A stretch of DNA of 64,000 nt from Gammaproteobacteria bacterium (GCA_003353945.1 PIVM01000006.1:1-64000); one strand, 5' to 3'. Positions 26,907-36,879 are shown, numbered from the stretch's first letter. The notes: generated from the letters alone by a model not told the origin. Numbers and translations: made by a program.

Positions 26907-27098
26907 CTAGTCTTTACGCTGTTCTCGTAAGAAGAAACGTGTCCTCAATTTGAGGATTTGGTTTTTCTTTTTGCCAGTGATCCATTTTTCCTTTCTTGGA
27001 CCTAACCAGAAATCATCTCCATCCATTACAGCCAATCGTTTAGCTTCTGTAATAACATCTGGCAGAATTAATTTGTCGGCATTCTTTTCTATGGTCAT
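26907..27098 (-). CDS. Small basic hypothetical protein
   Basis: A 63-residue frame with many lysines and arginines and a plausible soluble composition ('DDFWLGPRKEKWITGKKKN'). There is no clear Shine-Dalgarno before the ATG, and it lies alone in the 490-bp gap between two plus-strand genes. I do not recognise it. It is kept because its composition looks more protein-like than neighbouring random frames. Confidence 0.35.
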   Translation of the reverse strand: MTIEKNADKLILPDVITEAKRLAVMDGDDFWLGPRKEKWITGKKKNQILKLRTRFFLREQRKD

Positions 27099-27280
27099 TA
27101 AATGAAATAATAGCCCGTTTTGGAATTGAGTATTTATAATAGATTATGATTGGTTTTTATTGACGGTATAAAATCACGTTCTGTGATATGTTGCGCAAAT
27201 ATTCTAAGGTGAACCTATCAGTGAAATCTGGATGCATACTATACAACATGGTGATCGACTTTTTACGGGATTGAAAATCA

Positions 27281-28462
27281 ATGCATATCCAATTTACGCA
27301 AGAACAGCTCGCACTAAGGAAAAAAGTCAAAAGCTATATGGAACAGCTAATGACACCTGCCTTATGCGAAGAGAGCAAAGATCCTGAGTTTTTCGAAGGC
27401 GGTGGTCCTGAGTATTTCAAAGCGCTACGTCAACTGGGTAAAGATGGTTGGATCAGCCTTGGCTGGCCAAAAGAGTTGGGCGGGCAGGGCGCCACAGCGC
27501 TGGATCAGTATATTTTTGTTGAAGAGGTGATGCGGGCTGGATTTCAGTATCCATTTCTCACCACGGATGCTGTAGGCCCCGTACTGGCCAGTCACGCGCG
27601 AAATGATATTCAACGCTCATTAGTGCAGCAGATTCTACAGGGCGAAATCGTTGTGGCTATCGGTTACTCTGAACCCAGCGCCGGTACGGATCTGGCGAGT
27701 CTGAAAACAAAAGCCGTGCGTGATGGCGATCACTGGCTTATCAATGGGCAAAAAATATGGACTAGCCTGGGAGATTTTTCGGAATATATCTGGCTGGCTG
27801 TACGGACCGATCCTGATCCTGATAAACGACACAAGGGTATCACTATGTTTCTGGTACCTACGGCTAGTGAGGGCTTTTCCATCACGCCCATCAAGACTCT
27901 CGGTGTGCGAACCAATGCCACCTATTATGAGAATATCCGACTCTCCGACGAGTATCGCGTTGGTGAAGTCAACCAGGGCTGGAAGCTGATTACCGGGCAA
28001 TTGAATCGCGAACGCTTGGCGCTGGTGAATCATGGTCCGATAGAATTGCTGTACGATGATGTGCGCCATTGGGCGGCACAAACACGGCATGCCAATGGAA
28101 AAACACTGATTGATTTGCCCTGGGTGCGCAGCAATCTGGCCAAAGTCAAAATAGGTTTGGAGGCACTTAAACTTATCTGTCTTCGACAGGCTTGGGCGAT
28201 GAGTCAGGACACATTGCAAATGGCAGATGCCTCAGCCGCCAAAGTGTATGGCACAGAATTTTTTGTTGAAGCCTACCGTTTACTGATGGAAATCATGGGG
28301 CAAGCTGGCACCCTACAGGAAGGTTCACCCGGTGCAGTTCTGCAGGGGCGACTGGAGCATCGTTACCGCTGTGGTTCGATTCTGACCTTTGGTGGTGGCA
28401 CCAATGAAATCCAAAAAGAGATTATCGCCGGAGCAGGTTTATGGATGCCACGCAGTCGTTAG
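27281..28462 (+). CDS. Acyl-CoA dehydrogenase, alpha-type subunit
   Basis: A 393-residue acyl-CoA dehydrogenase with 'GYSEPSAGTDLASLKT' and 'KIWTSLGDFS' in the middle beta domain and 'TFGGGTNEIQKEIIAGAG' at the C-terminus. It lacks the REQFGR motif that normally contacts FAD from the neighbouring subunit. The adjacent gene, 48 bp downstream, has that motif. This split matches heterotetrameric (alpha2beta2) enzymes known from actinobacterial cholesterol catabolism (FadE26-FadE27/ChsE types), where each FAD sits at an alpha-beta interface. It probably oxidises a bulky steroid-side-chain-like acyl-CoA. Confidence 0.87.
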   Translation: MHIQFTQEQLALRKKVKSYMEQLMTPALCEESKDPEFFEGGGPEYFKALRQLGKDGWISLGWPKELGGQGATALDQYIFVEEVMRAGFQYPFLTTDAVGPVLASHARNDIQRSLVQQILQGEIVVAIGYSEPSAGTDLASLKTKAVRDGDHWLINGQKIWTSLGDFSEYIWLAVRTDPDPDKRHKGITMFLVPTASEGFSITPIKTLGVRTNATYYENIRLSDEYRVGEVNQGWKLITGQLNRERLALVNHGPIELLYDDVRHWAAQTRHANGKTLIDLPWVRSNLAKVKIGLEALKLICLRQAWAMSQDTLQMADASAAKVYGTEFFVEAYRLLMEIMGQAGTLQEGSPGAVLQGRLEHRYRCGSILTFGGGTNEIQKEIIAGAGLWMPRSR

Positions 28463-28510
28463 ACTATGAAAAAAATGCGAAAATGATTAACGCGACGGGG
28501 TAAGCAGGCC

Positions 28511-29632
28511 ATGGATTTTTCATACAGTGAAGAACAGCAGGACGTGCAAAAACTGGCACAACAGATTCTTACCGATAAAGCGAGTAATGAACGATTACAG
28601 CAATTGGAAGCTCAGGGGGCTATTTATGATATTGAATTATGGCAACTGCTGGCTGAAGCTGGGTTATTGGGCGTTGCCATCGAAGAACAATACGGGGGAA
28701 TGGATTTTGGCTACGAAACATTGTGCTTGGTAGTTGAGGAAATGGGACGCAGTGCGGCACCTCTGCCGTTGATTCCCTTGATGGTCAGCACAGCGTTAAG
28801 CCTGCAACAATTTGCCGACGAGGATATTAAAAAAGAGTATTTACCCAAAATGGTTTCCGGTAACTGCTTGCTGACTACGGCGATGATAGAGCCAGGCAAT
28901 GAAAACATGGCGAAACCGCAAACCAGTGCTGAACGCCAAGGCGATTCCTGGTTGATTACAGGCACCAAATATTGTGTTCCTTATGCCGATAATGCGGAAC
29001 GAATATTACTCAGCGCCCAGACCAAGGAGGGATTGGCGATATTTCTCGTGAATCCTCAAAATCCGAATGTCAAAATGAAGCGCCAGTACGTAACGGTGAC
29101 TGAAGCGCAGTATGAGGTAGTATTGAATGGCGCTGAAACCGAGCAATTGATTGTGCTTGGTGAAAAAGCGATTACATTGACTAGCCTCTGTCAGCAACGA
29201 GTGGCAGCCGCCTATTGCGCTATGGCTGTAGGTCTTTGTGACAAGATGATGCGTTTAACAGCCAGCTATACATCGGAACGTGAACAATTTGGTCGCGCAA
29301 TTGCAACTTTCCAGGCTGTAGGGCACCGTGTTGCTGATTGCTATATTGATATCGATTGTCTGCGACTAGTCACTCAACAGGCTGTGTCGCAGCTCGACAG
29401 TGCAAGCGATGCAACTGAACCGGTGATGACTGCCAAAATATGGGCGGGCGATGTGCTGCATCGCGTGAGTCAGGCCTCACAGCATCTACACGGGGGTATT
29501 GGTGTTGATCGTGATTATCCCTTGTTTCGTTATTCTTTGTGGGCAAAGCAGATTGAACTAAGTTGTGGCAGCAGCGCAGAATTGCTTTCTGAGCTGGGAG
29601 CTCGTATTGCGGTGCATAGTGAACCCATGTAA
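28511..29632 (+). CDS. Acyl-CoA dehydrogenase, beta-type subunit
   Basis: A 373-residue acyl-CoA dehydrogenase-family protein. 'SEREQFGRAIATFQAVGHRVAD' (about residues 256-277) and 'HLHGGIGVDRDYPLFRY' (about 326-342) are the FAD-contacting motifs missing from the alpha-type gene just upstream. The middle domain is degenerate: 'TAMIEPGN' replaces the usual YTEPxAGSD. This suggests it supplies FAD-binding residues rather than the full active site. The two genes are surely cotranscribed. Confidence 0.87.
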   Translation: MDFSYSEEQQDVQKLAQQILTDKASNERLQQLEAQGAIYDIELWQLLAEAGLLGVAIEEQYGGMDFGYETLCLVVEEMGRSAAPLPLIPLMVSTALSLQQFADEDIKKEYLPKMVSGNCLLTTAMIEPGNENMAKPQTSAERQGDSWLITGTKYCVPYADNAERILLSAQTKEGLAIFLVNPQNPNVKMKRQYVTVTEAQYEVVLNGAETEQLIVLGEKAITLTSLCQQRVAAAYCAMAVGLCDKMMRLTASYTSEREQFGRAIATFQAVGHRVADCYIDIDCLRLVTQQAVSQLDSASDATEPVMTAKIWAGDVLHRVSQASQHLHGGIGVDRDYPLFRYSLWAKQIELSCGSSAELLSELGARIAVHSEPM

Positions 29633-29740
29633 AAAAGAGCATCTTCTTTAAAACGGAAGGAGTATGGAGTTGGTAGCGATTGTAGTAAAAAATGGTCTCG
29701 GGGGATTGCACAACCTTAAGGATTTAATGGTGGAATAGTG

Positions 29741-29772
29741 TCAATCGTCAATCGTCAATCGTCAATCGTCAA
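29741..29772 (+). repeat. Tandem heptamer TCAATCG, four copies plus partial
   Basis: TCAATCG is repeated four times without mismatch, followed by TCAA, in the 332-bp gap between the dehydrogenase pair and a small secreted protein. No gene was found in the gap. It is a probable slippage tract. Confidence 0.9.
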
Positions 29773-29964
29773 GCACATGAGCGTTTATGGCCTACAAGCG
29801 TGATCAAGTGACAGTGCAATGCAATATGTGGCTGTGAGTTGTTAGCGTATTGGAGTATAGTCAGCTTACTGTTTTTGTGGTTATTGTCTGTTGGTTACTT
29901 GCTTTTCACAGCCTGCTCATAATAAGTTGGCAGTCACTCACAAGGGGCGTTATGGAGTCTTCAC

Positions 29965-30357
29965 ATGATTCGATATGTAATGAAAGCGTTTATATTGTTA
30001 TTGATCTCTGTTCCCGCATTGGCTGCTGAGCGCGCACTTATCAACATGGGGGGCTGTTTATTATATCTGCCCGAAGAATATAAGCTTAAGAAAAAAGGAA
30101 AAGGCGGATTGATCTACGAGAACACCCGCAATCCAGGTGAAATTGTCACGTTTCGTTATAAGAAGAGGACAATGGGGGACGAGTTAAAGCTGGTCCGCCA
30201 AGAAAAGATTCAAAAATTGGACGTAGCGGCATACCAGTTGAATGATGATGCGCTAAAGGTTAATTCTACGCAAATTTTCAGTGCTGAACGAAGTTTAACG
30301 ATCAATACCCAGGAACCTTACGAGTTTGCCAAGAAGCTTGCAAGCGAGTGTTATTGA
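29965..30357 (+). CDS. Small periplasmic hypothetical protein
   Basis: A 130-residue protein with a clear Sec signal peptide (about residues 1-20, cleavage after 'VPALA'). The mature part is about 110 residues, basic, with two cysteines (in 'GGCLLYLP' and the terminal 'SECY') that could bridge. GGAG lies about nine bases before the ATG at 29965; ATG 29980 is an alternative. I do not recognise the family. It is followed after 12 bp by a solo repeat end. Confidence 0.6.
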   Translation: MIRYVMKAFILLLISVPALAAERALINMGGCLLYLPEEYKLKKKGKGGLIYENTRNPGEIVTFRYKKRTMGDELKLVRQEKIQKLDVAAYQLNDDALKVNSTQIFSAERSLTINTQEPYEFAKKLASECY

Positions 30358-30369
30358 GGCAAAAAAGGC

Positions 30370-30408
30370 TTTTCCGCAGTAGGTTTTCTATTCTCGGACA
30401 GGCTCTTA
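30370..30408 (-). repeat. Solo end of the GGAGCCTGTCCGAGAATAG repeat family (degenerate)
   Basis: TTTTCCGCAGTAGG followed by CTATTCTCGGACAGGCTCTT is nearly identical to the copy at 13498 and to one end of the element at 40708. It is the third occurrence in the window. Confidence 0.7.
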
Positions 30409-30441
30409 GTAGTGACACTATTGCGAATCTAGCGCAACCCC

Positions 30442-30469
30442 TTGAATGTGTGGCTATAGCCCGTATAAT
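30442..30469 (+). promoter_or_regulatory. Strong sigma70-type promoter
   Basis: -35 TTGAAT (30442-30447), 16-bp spacer, perfect -10 TATAAT (30464-30469), then a GC-containing discriminator as in stable-RNA promoters. It lies 280 bp before tig in the place where many gammaproteobacteria have a tRNA-Leu gene. A hairpin TGGATC/GATCCA (30482-30501) is at the start of the predicted transcript. Confidence 0.65.
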
Positions 30470-30605
30470 TCGCTCCCGTTGTGGATCAACTTTTCGATCC
30501 AACAGGGTGTAAGCTGAGGTAGGTCAGAGTAAAGCCTAGAAAGGCAACTGCAGAAAAATCAACAGCTTGGGCATGCTTTGCGTGTTTTGAACTGTCATTT
30601 GTCCG

Positions 30606-30628
30606 TTCGAGTCTCTCCCTTCGCACCA
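30606..30628 (+). tRNA. tRNA-Leu 3' remnant (T-loop to CCA only)
   Basis: TTCGAGTCTCTCCCTTCGCA followed by CCA is the T-loop, T-stem 3' side and acceptor 3' strand of a tRNA-Leu whose acceptor would start GCGAAGG. The bases before the T-loop (GTCCG) cannot pair with CTCTC, and no D-arm or anticodon arm is present in the preceding 150 bp. Only the 3' part remains. The breakpoint at the T-loop is the usual att site for tyrosine integrases. Confidence 0.6.
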
Positions 30629-30749
30629 ATAACACAATGTCAGAACTAAAGAGCTTTAGGTTAATGCAGTCACAAAATGCTGAAATAATACAAAAGCTTA
30701 ATGCAGCATAAGATGTCACTAACCACCGAATATAATATGAGGAAAAACC

Positions 30750-32129
30750 ATGCAGGTTTCAATTGAGACGACTTCCGGTTTAGAGCGTCGTTTAACCATA
30801 GGTGTGCCCGCTGCAGAGATTGATAACGAAGTTAATTCACGCTTGAAAAAGGCCGCACACAATGTGCGTATAGACGGTTTTCGACAGGGGAAAGTGCCTT
30901 TTAAAATCATCAAACGACGTTTTGGCGCAGGTGTTCGCCAGGAAGTACTTGGTGATGTCATGAATGAATCATTCTATAAAGCCATTGAGCAGGAAGATAT
31001 TCGACCGGCAGGTCAACCCTCGGTTGAGCCGACTTCAATGGAAGAAGGCAGTGATTTGGAGTTTGTTGCGACATTTGAGGTTTATCCGGAAATTGATGTG
31101 GTCGCCTTCGATATCCTCAGCGTAGAAAACCCTATTGCTGAAGTGACTGAAGCTGATATGGACACCATGATCGAGACGGTTCGTCAGCAGCAAGCAAGCT
31201 ATGAGCCGGTAGAGCGTCAAGTGGCTATGGAAGATCAGGTAACCATCGATTATGAGGGGACTAAGGATGGGGAGGCCTTCGAAGGTGGTACCGCTGAGGG
31301 AAGCACATTGGTACTGGGTTCAAACAGTATGATTCCCGGTTTCGAAGATGCCATAGTGGGCATGTCCGCAGGTGAAGAGAAAGTTGTACAACTGACATTT
31401 CCTGAGGATTATCACGCTGAAGACCTAAAAGGGGCGGATGCGGAGTTTAAGATCAAAGTCACTGAGGTCGCTGAAAAGACCTTGCCTGAGTTGGATGATG
31501 AATTTTATGAAAAATTCGGTGTTACCGAGGGCGGTGAAGAGGCTTTTCGTAAAGAAGTACGCAAAAACATGGAGCGGGAACTCAAGCAAGCAAGCAAAAA
31601 TAAGGTTAAAGGCCAAATTATGGACGGATTAGTGGCGGGCACTCAGTTTGATCTGCCAAGGGCTGTAGTTGCTACGGAGATTGATGCTTTACGAAACCAG
31701 GCGTTTCAACAGTTTGGTGGTGCCGGTGCTGCCCAGCTAGATAGTTCCATTTTGCCTGACGATTTATTTCAGGAGCAGGCGGAAAAGCGCGTGACGCTGG
31801 GCTTGATCTTGGCCGAAATCGTGAAAAAGGAAGAGATTAAGGCCGATGCGGATAAAGTCCGTCAGACCATTGAAGAGATGGCCTCGACCTATGAAGATCC
31901 AGAGCAGGTTATTGAATGGTATTACAGTAATCAGCAACAAATGGCTTCGGTTGAATCGCTTGTAATTGAAGAACAAGTAGTTGAAAAAATCCTTAATTCA
32001 GCTACAGTTACAGAGAAAACTTCAAGTTATGAAGAGGTAATGAAACCGGCGCAACCGACTCAAAATGAAGAAGAGGTTGTGGATGAGAATATCCCCGAAG
32101 AAGACCAGGATAAATCCAAATCTGATTGA
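30750..32129 (+). CDS. tig: Trigger factor
   Basis: A 459-residue ribosome-associated chaperone and peptidyl-prolyl isomerase. The N-terminal ribosome-binding signature is present ('VRIDGFRQGKVPFKIIKRRFG', residues about 38-58, shown here broken by no gap). The FKBP-type PPIase domain follows ('DQVTIDYEGTKDGEAF' ... 'MIPGFEDAIVGM', about 155-245), then the helical C-terminal arms. The tail is longer and more acidic than in E. coli (432 residues). It heads the conserved tig-clpP-clpX-lon-hupB-ppiD string. Confidence 0.96.
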   Translation: MQVSIETTSGLERRLTIGVPAAEIDNEVNSRLKKAAHNVRIDGFRQGKVPFKIIKRRFGAGVRQEVLGDVMNESFYKAIEQEDIRPAGQPSVEPTSMEEGSDLEFVATFEVYPEIDVVAFDILSVENPIAEVTEADMDTMIETVRQQQASYEPVERQVAMEDQVTIDYEGTKDGEAFEGGTAEGSTLVLGSNSMIPGFEDAIVGMSAGEEKVVQLTFPEDYHAEDLKGADAEFKIKVTEVAEKTLPELDDEFYEKFGVTEGGEEAFRKEVRKNMERELKQASKNKVKGQIMDGLVAGTQFDLPRAVVATEIDALRNQAFQQFGGAGAAQLDSSILPDDLFQEQAEKRVTLGLILAEIVKKEEIKADADKVRQTIEEMASTYEDPEQVIEWYYSNQQQMASVESLVIEEQVVEKILNSATVTEKTSSYEEVMKPAQPTQNEEEVVDENIPEEDQDKSKSD

Positions 32130-32237
32130 TAATGGGTAATTTAAGGAAAAATGCAAGCAAGCGGCTACACTGAATCGTGTGGCCGTTTCAATTTTGTTGA
32201 GTCCTAATACAGCCATCAATAACGGAATGTTTCCAAT

Positions 32238-32876
32238 ATGAACAAATTGACGATAGGTGATCAGCGCTTTATGGATGTGAAGAATCTGGGTTTGGTGCCC
32301 ATGGTGGTCGAACAGACAGCCCGTGGTGAAAGGTCTTACGACATATATTCCCGTTTACTGAAAGAGCGGGTCGTATTTATTGTTGGCCCTGTTGAAGATC
32401 ATATGGCTAATTTGGTTGTGGCCCAGTTGTTGTTTTTGGAATCAGAAAATCCTGACAAAGACATTCACCTATATATCAATTCACCCGGCGGATCAGTCAC
32501 TGCAGGCTTATCCATTTACGACACCATGCAATTTGTAAAGCCGGATGTCAGTACTATGTGCATTGGACAGGCTTGCAGCATGGGCGCTTTCTTGCTGACC
32601 GGCGGTGCAAAAGGTAAGCGTTTTTGTTTGCCGAATGCGCGTACAATGATTCATCAACCCAGTGGTGGTGCTCAAGGGCAGGCAACAGATATTGATATTC
32701 ATGCCAAAGAAATTTTGATTCTGCGTCAACGACTTAACGAGTTAATGGCTGAGCACACTGGCCAGACAGTCGAGGCAATAGAGCGCGATACGGAACGTGA
32801 TCGTTTTATGAGTGCGACACAGTCTGTTGAGTACGGTTTGATCGATGAGGTATTGGACAAGCGCCCAGGATCTTGA
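32238..32876 (+). CDS. clpP: ATP-dependent Clp protease proteolytic subunit
   Basis: A 212-residue serine protease that forms the tetradecameric chamber of ClpXP. The catalytic Ser lies in '[12 protein letters not shown]', His in '[10 protein letters not shown]', and the Asp about 50 residues later in '[12 protein letters not shown]'. '[12 protein letters not shown]' is the oxyanion-loop region. The length is standard. It is followed by clpX after 124 bp, in the usual order. Confidence 0.97.
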   Translation: MNKLTIGDQRFMDVKNLGLVPMVVEQTARGERSYDIYSRLLKERVVFIVGPVEDHMANLVVAQLLFLESENPDKDIHLYINSPGGSVTAGLSIYDTMQFVKPDVSTMCIGQACSMGAFLLTGGAKGKRFCLPNARTMIHQPSGGAQGQATDIDIHAKEILILRQRLNELMAEHTGQTVEAIERDTERDRFMSATQSVEYGLIDEVLDKRPGS

Positions 32877-33000
32877 GCTAGGCGGCTTATAGGTGTATAG
32901 AGCAGATGCAAAGCTTGCAATTTTGCTCGAAAAACCGCATCTTTAGCAGATGCAATACCGCAGAAATAAGGGATACGCGGATAAATTTGAGGTAAGTTAA

Positions 33001-34290
33001 ATGGCCGACGACACCAAAGGTGGCGGTGAAGATAGCGGAAAGCTGCTTTATTGTTCTTTTTGCGGGAAGAGTCAACACGAAGTTCGCAAGTTAATTGCGG
33101 GCCCTTCTGTCTTTATATGTGACGAATGTGTAGATCTTTGTAACGATATTATTCGTGAAGAGGTGCAGGAAAGTACTTCTGATACGCAACAACAAAAACT
33201 GCCTACGCCTAAAGAAATCAACGATATTCTCGATCAATATGTCATCGGGCAGGCAAGAGCAAAGAAAGTACTCTCAGTAGCGGTTTATAACCACTACAAA
33301 CGCCTCAATTACGACGAAGGCAAGAAAGACGATGTTGAATTGGGTAAAAGTAATATCTTGTTGGTGGGGCCAACGGGTAGTGGTAAAACGCTGCTGGCTG
33401 AAACTCTGGCGCGCCTGCTAGATGTTCCTTTTACGATCGCTGATGCTACGACCTTGACTGAAGCAGGTTATGTCGGTGAGGACGTCGAGAATATCATTCA
33501 GAAGTTATTACAAAAATGTGATTACGATGTAGAAAAGGCTCAGATGGGCATTGTCTATATTGACGAGATCGACAAAATTTCCCGTAAGTCGGATAACCCC
33601 TCCATTACTCGCGATGTGTCAGGAGAGGGTGTACAACAAGCCTTGTTGAAACTTATAGAAGGGACTGTTGCCTCCGTTCCTCCCCAGGGTGGTCGGAAAC
33701 ACCCTCAACAGGAATTTCTCCAGGTTGACACTGCAAATATCCTATTTTTATGTGGCGGTGCCTTTGCAGGTCTGGATAAGGTGATCAGAGACCGTTCAGA
33801 GAAAGGTGGTATTGGCTTTAGCGCTGAAGTAAAAAGTAAAGACGACTCTAAGAATATTGGTGAAATGCTAAAAGAACTGGAACCGGAAGATCTCGTTCGC
33901 TATGGATTGATTCCTGAGTTTGTTGGACGTCTGCCTGTGATTGCCACTCTGGAAGAACTGGACGTAGAAGCGTTGGTGCGAATTCTGACTGAACCGAAGA
34001 ATTCTTTGACCAAACAATATGCAAAATTGTTTGAGATGGAAAACGTCGAAATTGATTTCAGAGAAGATGGCCTGCAAGCGATTGCAACGAAGGGAATGGA
34101 TCGAAAAACGGGCGCGCGCGGACTACGTTCTATCTTGGAGTCGGTCTTACTGGAGACCATGTATAGTATCCCTTCGATGGATTCAGTCCGTAAGGTCGTT
34201 ATTGATGGCTCAGTGATTAAAGATGAATCCGAACCTTTGTTGGTATATGAAACTAACGAGCAGCAGAAAGCAGCGCCTAAGGAATCGTAG
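33001..34290 (+). CDS. clpX: ATP-dependent Clp protease ATP-binding subunit ClpX
   Basis: A 429-residue AAA+ unfoldase. The N-terminal C4 zinc finger is 'CSFCGKSQ ... CDECVDLC' (about residues 18-43), Walker A is 'GPTGSGKT' (about 122), Walker B is '[10 protein letters not shown]', and the ClpP-contact IGF loop appears as 'GGIGFSAEV'. GAGG lies ten bases before the ATG. A strong terminator follows at 34317, so lon is transcribed from its own promoter. Confidence 0.97.
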   Translation: MADDTKGGGEDSGKLLYCSFCGKSQHEVRKLIAGPSVFICDECVDLCNDIIREEVQESTSDTQQQKLPTPKEINDILDQYVIGQARAKKVLSVAVYNHYKRLNYDEGKKDDVELGKSNILLVGPTGSGKTLLAETLARLLDVPFTIADATTLTEAGYVGEDVENIIQKLLQKCDYDVEKAQMGIVYIDEIDKISRKSDNPSITRDVSGEGVQQALLKLIEGTVASVPPQGGRKHPQQEFLQVDTANILFLCGGAFAGLDKVIRDRSEKGGIGFSAEVKSKDDSKNIGEMLKELEPEDLVRYGLIPEFVGRLPVIATLEELDVEALVRILTEPKNSLTKQYAKLFEMENVEIDFREDGLQAIATKGMDRKTGARGLRSILESVLLETMYSIPSMDSVRKVVIDGSVIKDESEPLLVYETNEQQKAAPKES

Positions 34291-34316
34291 CCAGCCGGGC
34301 GGAACCAACTGTTATT

Positions 34317-34342
34317 AAAAGGCCTAACGGCCTTTTTTTTTC
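34317..34342 (+). terminator. Rho-independent terminator after clpX
   Basis: Stem AAAAGGCC / GGCCTTTT with a TAAC loop-proximal sequence, followed by a continuous run of T residues. Confidence 0.9.
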
Positions 34343-34365
34343 TCAAAGCAGCAAACAATTGATGA

Positions 34366-34392
34366 CTTGTATTATCAGACAATAGTCCCCAT
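34366..34392 (+). promoter_or_regulatory. Sigma32 (heat-shock) type promoter for lon
   Basis: CTTGTA (34366-34371), 15-bp spacer, CCCCAT (34387-34392). The -10 is a perfect match and the -35 is five of six to the sigma32 consensus CTTGAA-N13/15-CCCCAT. It lies 67 bp upstream of the lon start and directly after the clpX terminator. lon is a classic RpoH target. Confidence 0.65.
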
Positions 34393-34458
34393 TAATGCCT
34401 GCTAGTATGTCATTTTAATCAGTAGTTAAAGGGGGCTCCTAAAGAGGGAGCGCATCGC

Positions 34459-36879
34459 ATGGAAAAGAATCAAGAACTGACAAAGATACCACTGCTACCG
34501 TTAAGAGATGTTGTGGTTTATCCACATATGGTTATCCCATTGTTTGTCGGCAGGGAGAAATCCATTCAAGCTCTAGAAACTGCAATGGCGAATGACAAAC
34601 AGATTCTTTTGGCAGCTCAAAAACAAGCGGCTGAAGATGATCCCAAAAAGTCTGACATTTACGGAGTGGGCACCATTTCCAACATTTTGCAACTCCTGAA
34701 ACTACCAGATGGTACGGTGAAAGTGTTGGTGGAAGGCAGTGAGCGAGCGATACTCGATCATATTGACGATTCTGGCGAGTTTTTCTCAGCCGATGTAACG
34801 TTAATGGATACGGCGCTCATTGATGAGCGTGAGGGTGAGGTATTAGTCAGATCTACTATGCTGCAGTTTGAGCAATACGTTAATTTGGGAAAAAAAATAC
34901 CTAACGAAGTGCTTACATCAGTGACAGGTATTGATGATCCCAGCCGTCTTGCCGATACGATTGCTGCACACATGTCATTGGAGTTGGATCAAAAACAACA
35001 GATTCTTGAAATTGCTGAGGTCAATAAACGCCTGGAACATCTTGTCGGATTAATGGAATCGGAAATTGACTTGTTTCAGGTAGAAAAACGCATTCGCGGT
35101 CGTGTAAAAAAACAGATGGAAAAAAGCCAGCGAGAGTATTACCTGAATGAGCAAATGAAGGCGATTCAAAAAGAACTGGGTGACATGGATGATGCCACCA
35201 ATGAAATTGAAGACCTGCAGAAAAAAATTACTGAATCAGGAATGCCAAAAGCTGCAGAAGAAAAGGCTACCACGGAACTAAATAAATTAAAAATGATGTC
35301 GCCTATGTCAGCTGAGGCATCAGTACTGCGTAGCTATATCGACTGGATGGTAAATGTACCATGGAAAAAACGCAGCAAGGTTCGTTTGGATCTGTCTAAA
35401 GCTGAAAGCGTCTTGGAAGCAGATCATTACGGGTTGGAAGAAGTTAAGGACCGTATTGTGGAATACCTAGCTGTGCAAAAGCGAGTTAAGAAACTGAAAG
35501 GTCCTGTTTTGTGTTTGGTTGGCCCTCCGGGTGTAGGTAAAACATCTCTGGGGGAATCTATCGCTCGTGCGACAAATCGAAAGTTTATTCGTATGGCGCT
35601 GGGTGGCGTACGTGATGAAGCAGAAATTCGAGGACATCGCCGCACTTATATCGGGTCACTTCCTGGTAAGATAGTGCAAAAAATGTCTAAAGCCGGTGTG
35701 AAAAACCCACTGTTTCTGTTGGATGAAGTGGACAAAATGGGAATGGATCACCGTGGTGATCCGGCTTCAGCCTTGCTAGAGGTGCTCGATCCGGAACAGA
35801 ATCACAGTTTTAACGATCATTATCTTGAGGTTGATTATGATTTGTCCGATGTAATGTTTATCTGTACGTCCAATTCAATGAACATACCGGCACCTTTGCT
35901 CGATAGGATGGAAGTGATACGGATTCCCGGTTATACAGAAGATGAGAAAGTCAATATCGCCGAACGGTATTTAATTCCAAAACAAGTAAAAAATAATGGA
36001 TTGAAAGAGAATGAACTGAGTATTGAAACGCAAAGCCTTCGCGATATTGTCCGCTACTATACTCGAGAGGCTGGTGTCAGAGGATTGGAGAGGGAAGTTG
36101 CAAAAGCCTGTCGCAAAGTGGTTAAAGAATTTGCACTGGACAAGGAAAAATCAGGCCCCGTTGTTTTAGAACCCAGCAACCTGGAGCATTATCTCGGTGT
36201 AAGAAAATTTGATTTTGGTAGGGCCGAGGAAGTGAATCAGATAGGCCAGGTTACAGGACTAGCCTGGACGCAGGTAGGCGGTGAGCTATTAACGATTGAG
36301 GCGGTTGCTGTGCCGGGTAAAGGGCGTCACGTGAAAACAGGCTCTTTGGGTGATGTTATGCAGGAGTCTATTCAAGCCGCCACAACGGTCGTTCGAAGTC
36401 GAGGTCAAGCTTTAGGTATCCCTGCTGATTTTCTTGAAAAACATGACTTGCATATTCACGTGCCAGAAGGCGCCACACCAAAGGATGGCCCAAGTGCAGG
36501 CGTTGGGATGTGCACTGCCATGGTGTCAGTGTTAACTGATACTCCTGTTAAGTCCAATGTTGCAATGACAGGAGAGATTACATTACGGGGCCAAGTGTTG
36601 AAAATCGGTGGTTTGAAAGAAAAGTTGCTGGCTGCTCACAGGGGTGGCATCCAGACAGTTATTATTCCGAAAGAAAATGAACGTGATTTAAAAGAAATTC
36701 CAGATAATGTTCTTGCCGATATTGATGTAAAATGTGTCAAGTGGATTGATGAAGTATTGGAGGCAGCGCTGGAATTTATGCCGACTTCATTAAGCGATGA
36801 AGAATATCAGGCAACGCTTGATGGGTTGTCACCAGATGAGCCGGGAAACAAACAAAAAAATCGAATAAATACCCATTAA
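34459..36879 (+). CDS. lon: ATP-dependent Lon protease
   Basis: An 806-residue LonA protease. The N-terminal substrate-binding domain begins '[22 protein letters not shown]'-like (residues 9-30). The AAA+ module has Walker A '[11 protein letters not shown]' (about residue 355), and the C-terminal protease has the catalytic Ser in '[10 protein letters not shown]' and Lys in '[15 protein letters not shown]'. AGAGGGAG precedes the ATG. Lon degrades misfolded and regulatory proteins; HspQ, encoded at the window start, is a known Lon enhancer in enterobacteria. Confidence 0.97.
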   Translation: MEKNQELTKIPLLPLRDVVVYPHMVIPLFVGREKSIQALETAMANDKQILLAAQKQAAEDDPKKSDIYGVGTISNILQLLKLPDGTVKVLVEGSERAILDHIDDSGEFFSADVTLMDTALIDEREGEVLVRSTMLQFEQYVNLGKKIPNEVLTSVTGIDDPSRLADTIAAHMSLELDQKQQILEIAEVNKRLEHLVGLMESEIDLFQVEKRIRGRVKKQMEKSQREYYLNEQMKAIQKELGDMDDATNEIEDLQKKITESGMPKAAEEKATTELNKLKMMSPMSAEASVLRSYIDWMVNVPWKKRSKVRLDLSKAESVLEADHYGLEEVKDRIVEYLAVQKRVKKLKGPVLCLVGPPGVGKTSLGESIARATNRKFIRMALGGVRDEAEIRGHRRTYIGSLPGKIVQKMSKAGVKNPLFLLDEVDKMGMDHRGDPASALLEVLDPEQNHSFNDHYLEVDYDLSDVMFICTSNSMNIPAPLLDRMEVIRIPGYTEDEKVNIAERYLIPKQVKNNGLKENELSIETQSLRDIVRYYTREAGVRGLEREVAKACRKVVKEFALDKEKSGPVVLEPSNLEHYLGVRKFDFGRAEEVNQIGQVTGLAWTQVGGELLTIEAVAVPGKGRHVKTGSLGDVMQESIQAATTVVRSRGQALGIPADFLEKHDLHIHVPEGATPKDGPSAGVGMCTAMVSVLTDTPVKSNVAMTGEITLRGQVLKIGGLKEKLLAAHRGGIQTVIIPKENERDLKEIPDNVLADIDVKCVKWIDEVLEAALEFMPTSLSDEEYQATLDGLSPDEPGNKQKNRINTH

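Noticed and set aside
30513..30628. A complete tRNA-Leu with insertion, starting at GCTGAGG
   Set aside because: The acceptor would pair at only six of seven positions including a wobble, but no D-arm, anticodon arm or T-stem 5' strand can be formed and the length is 116 bases.
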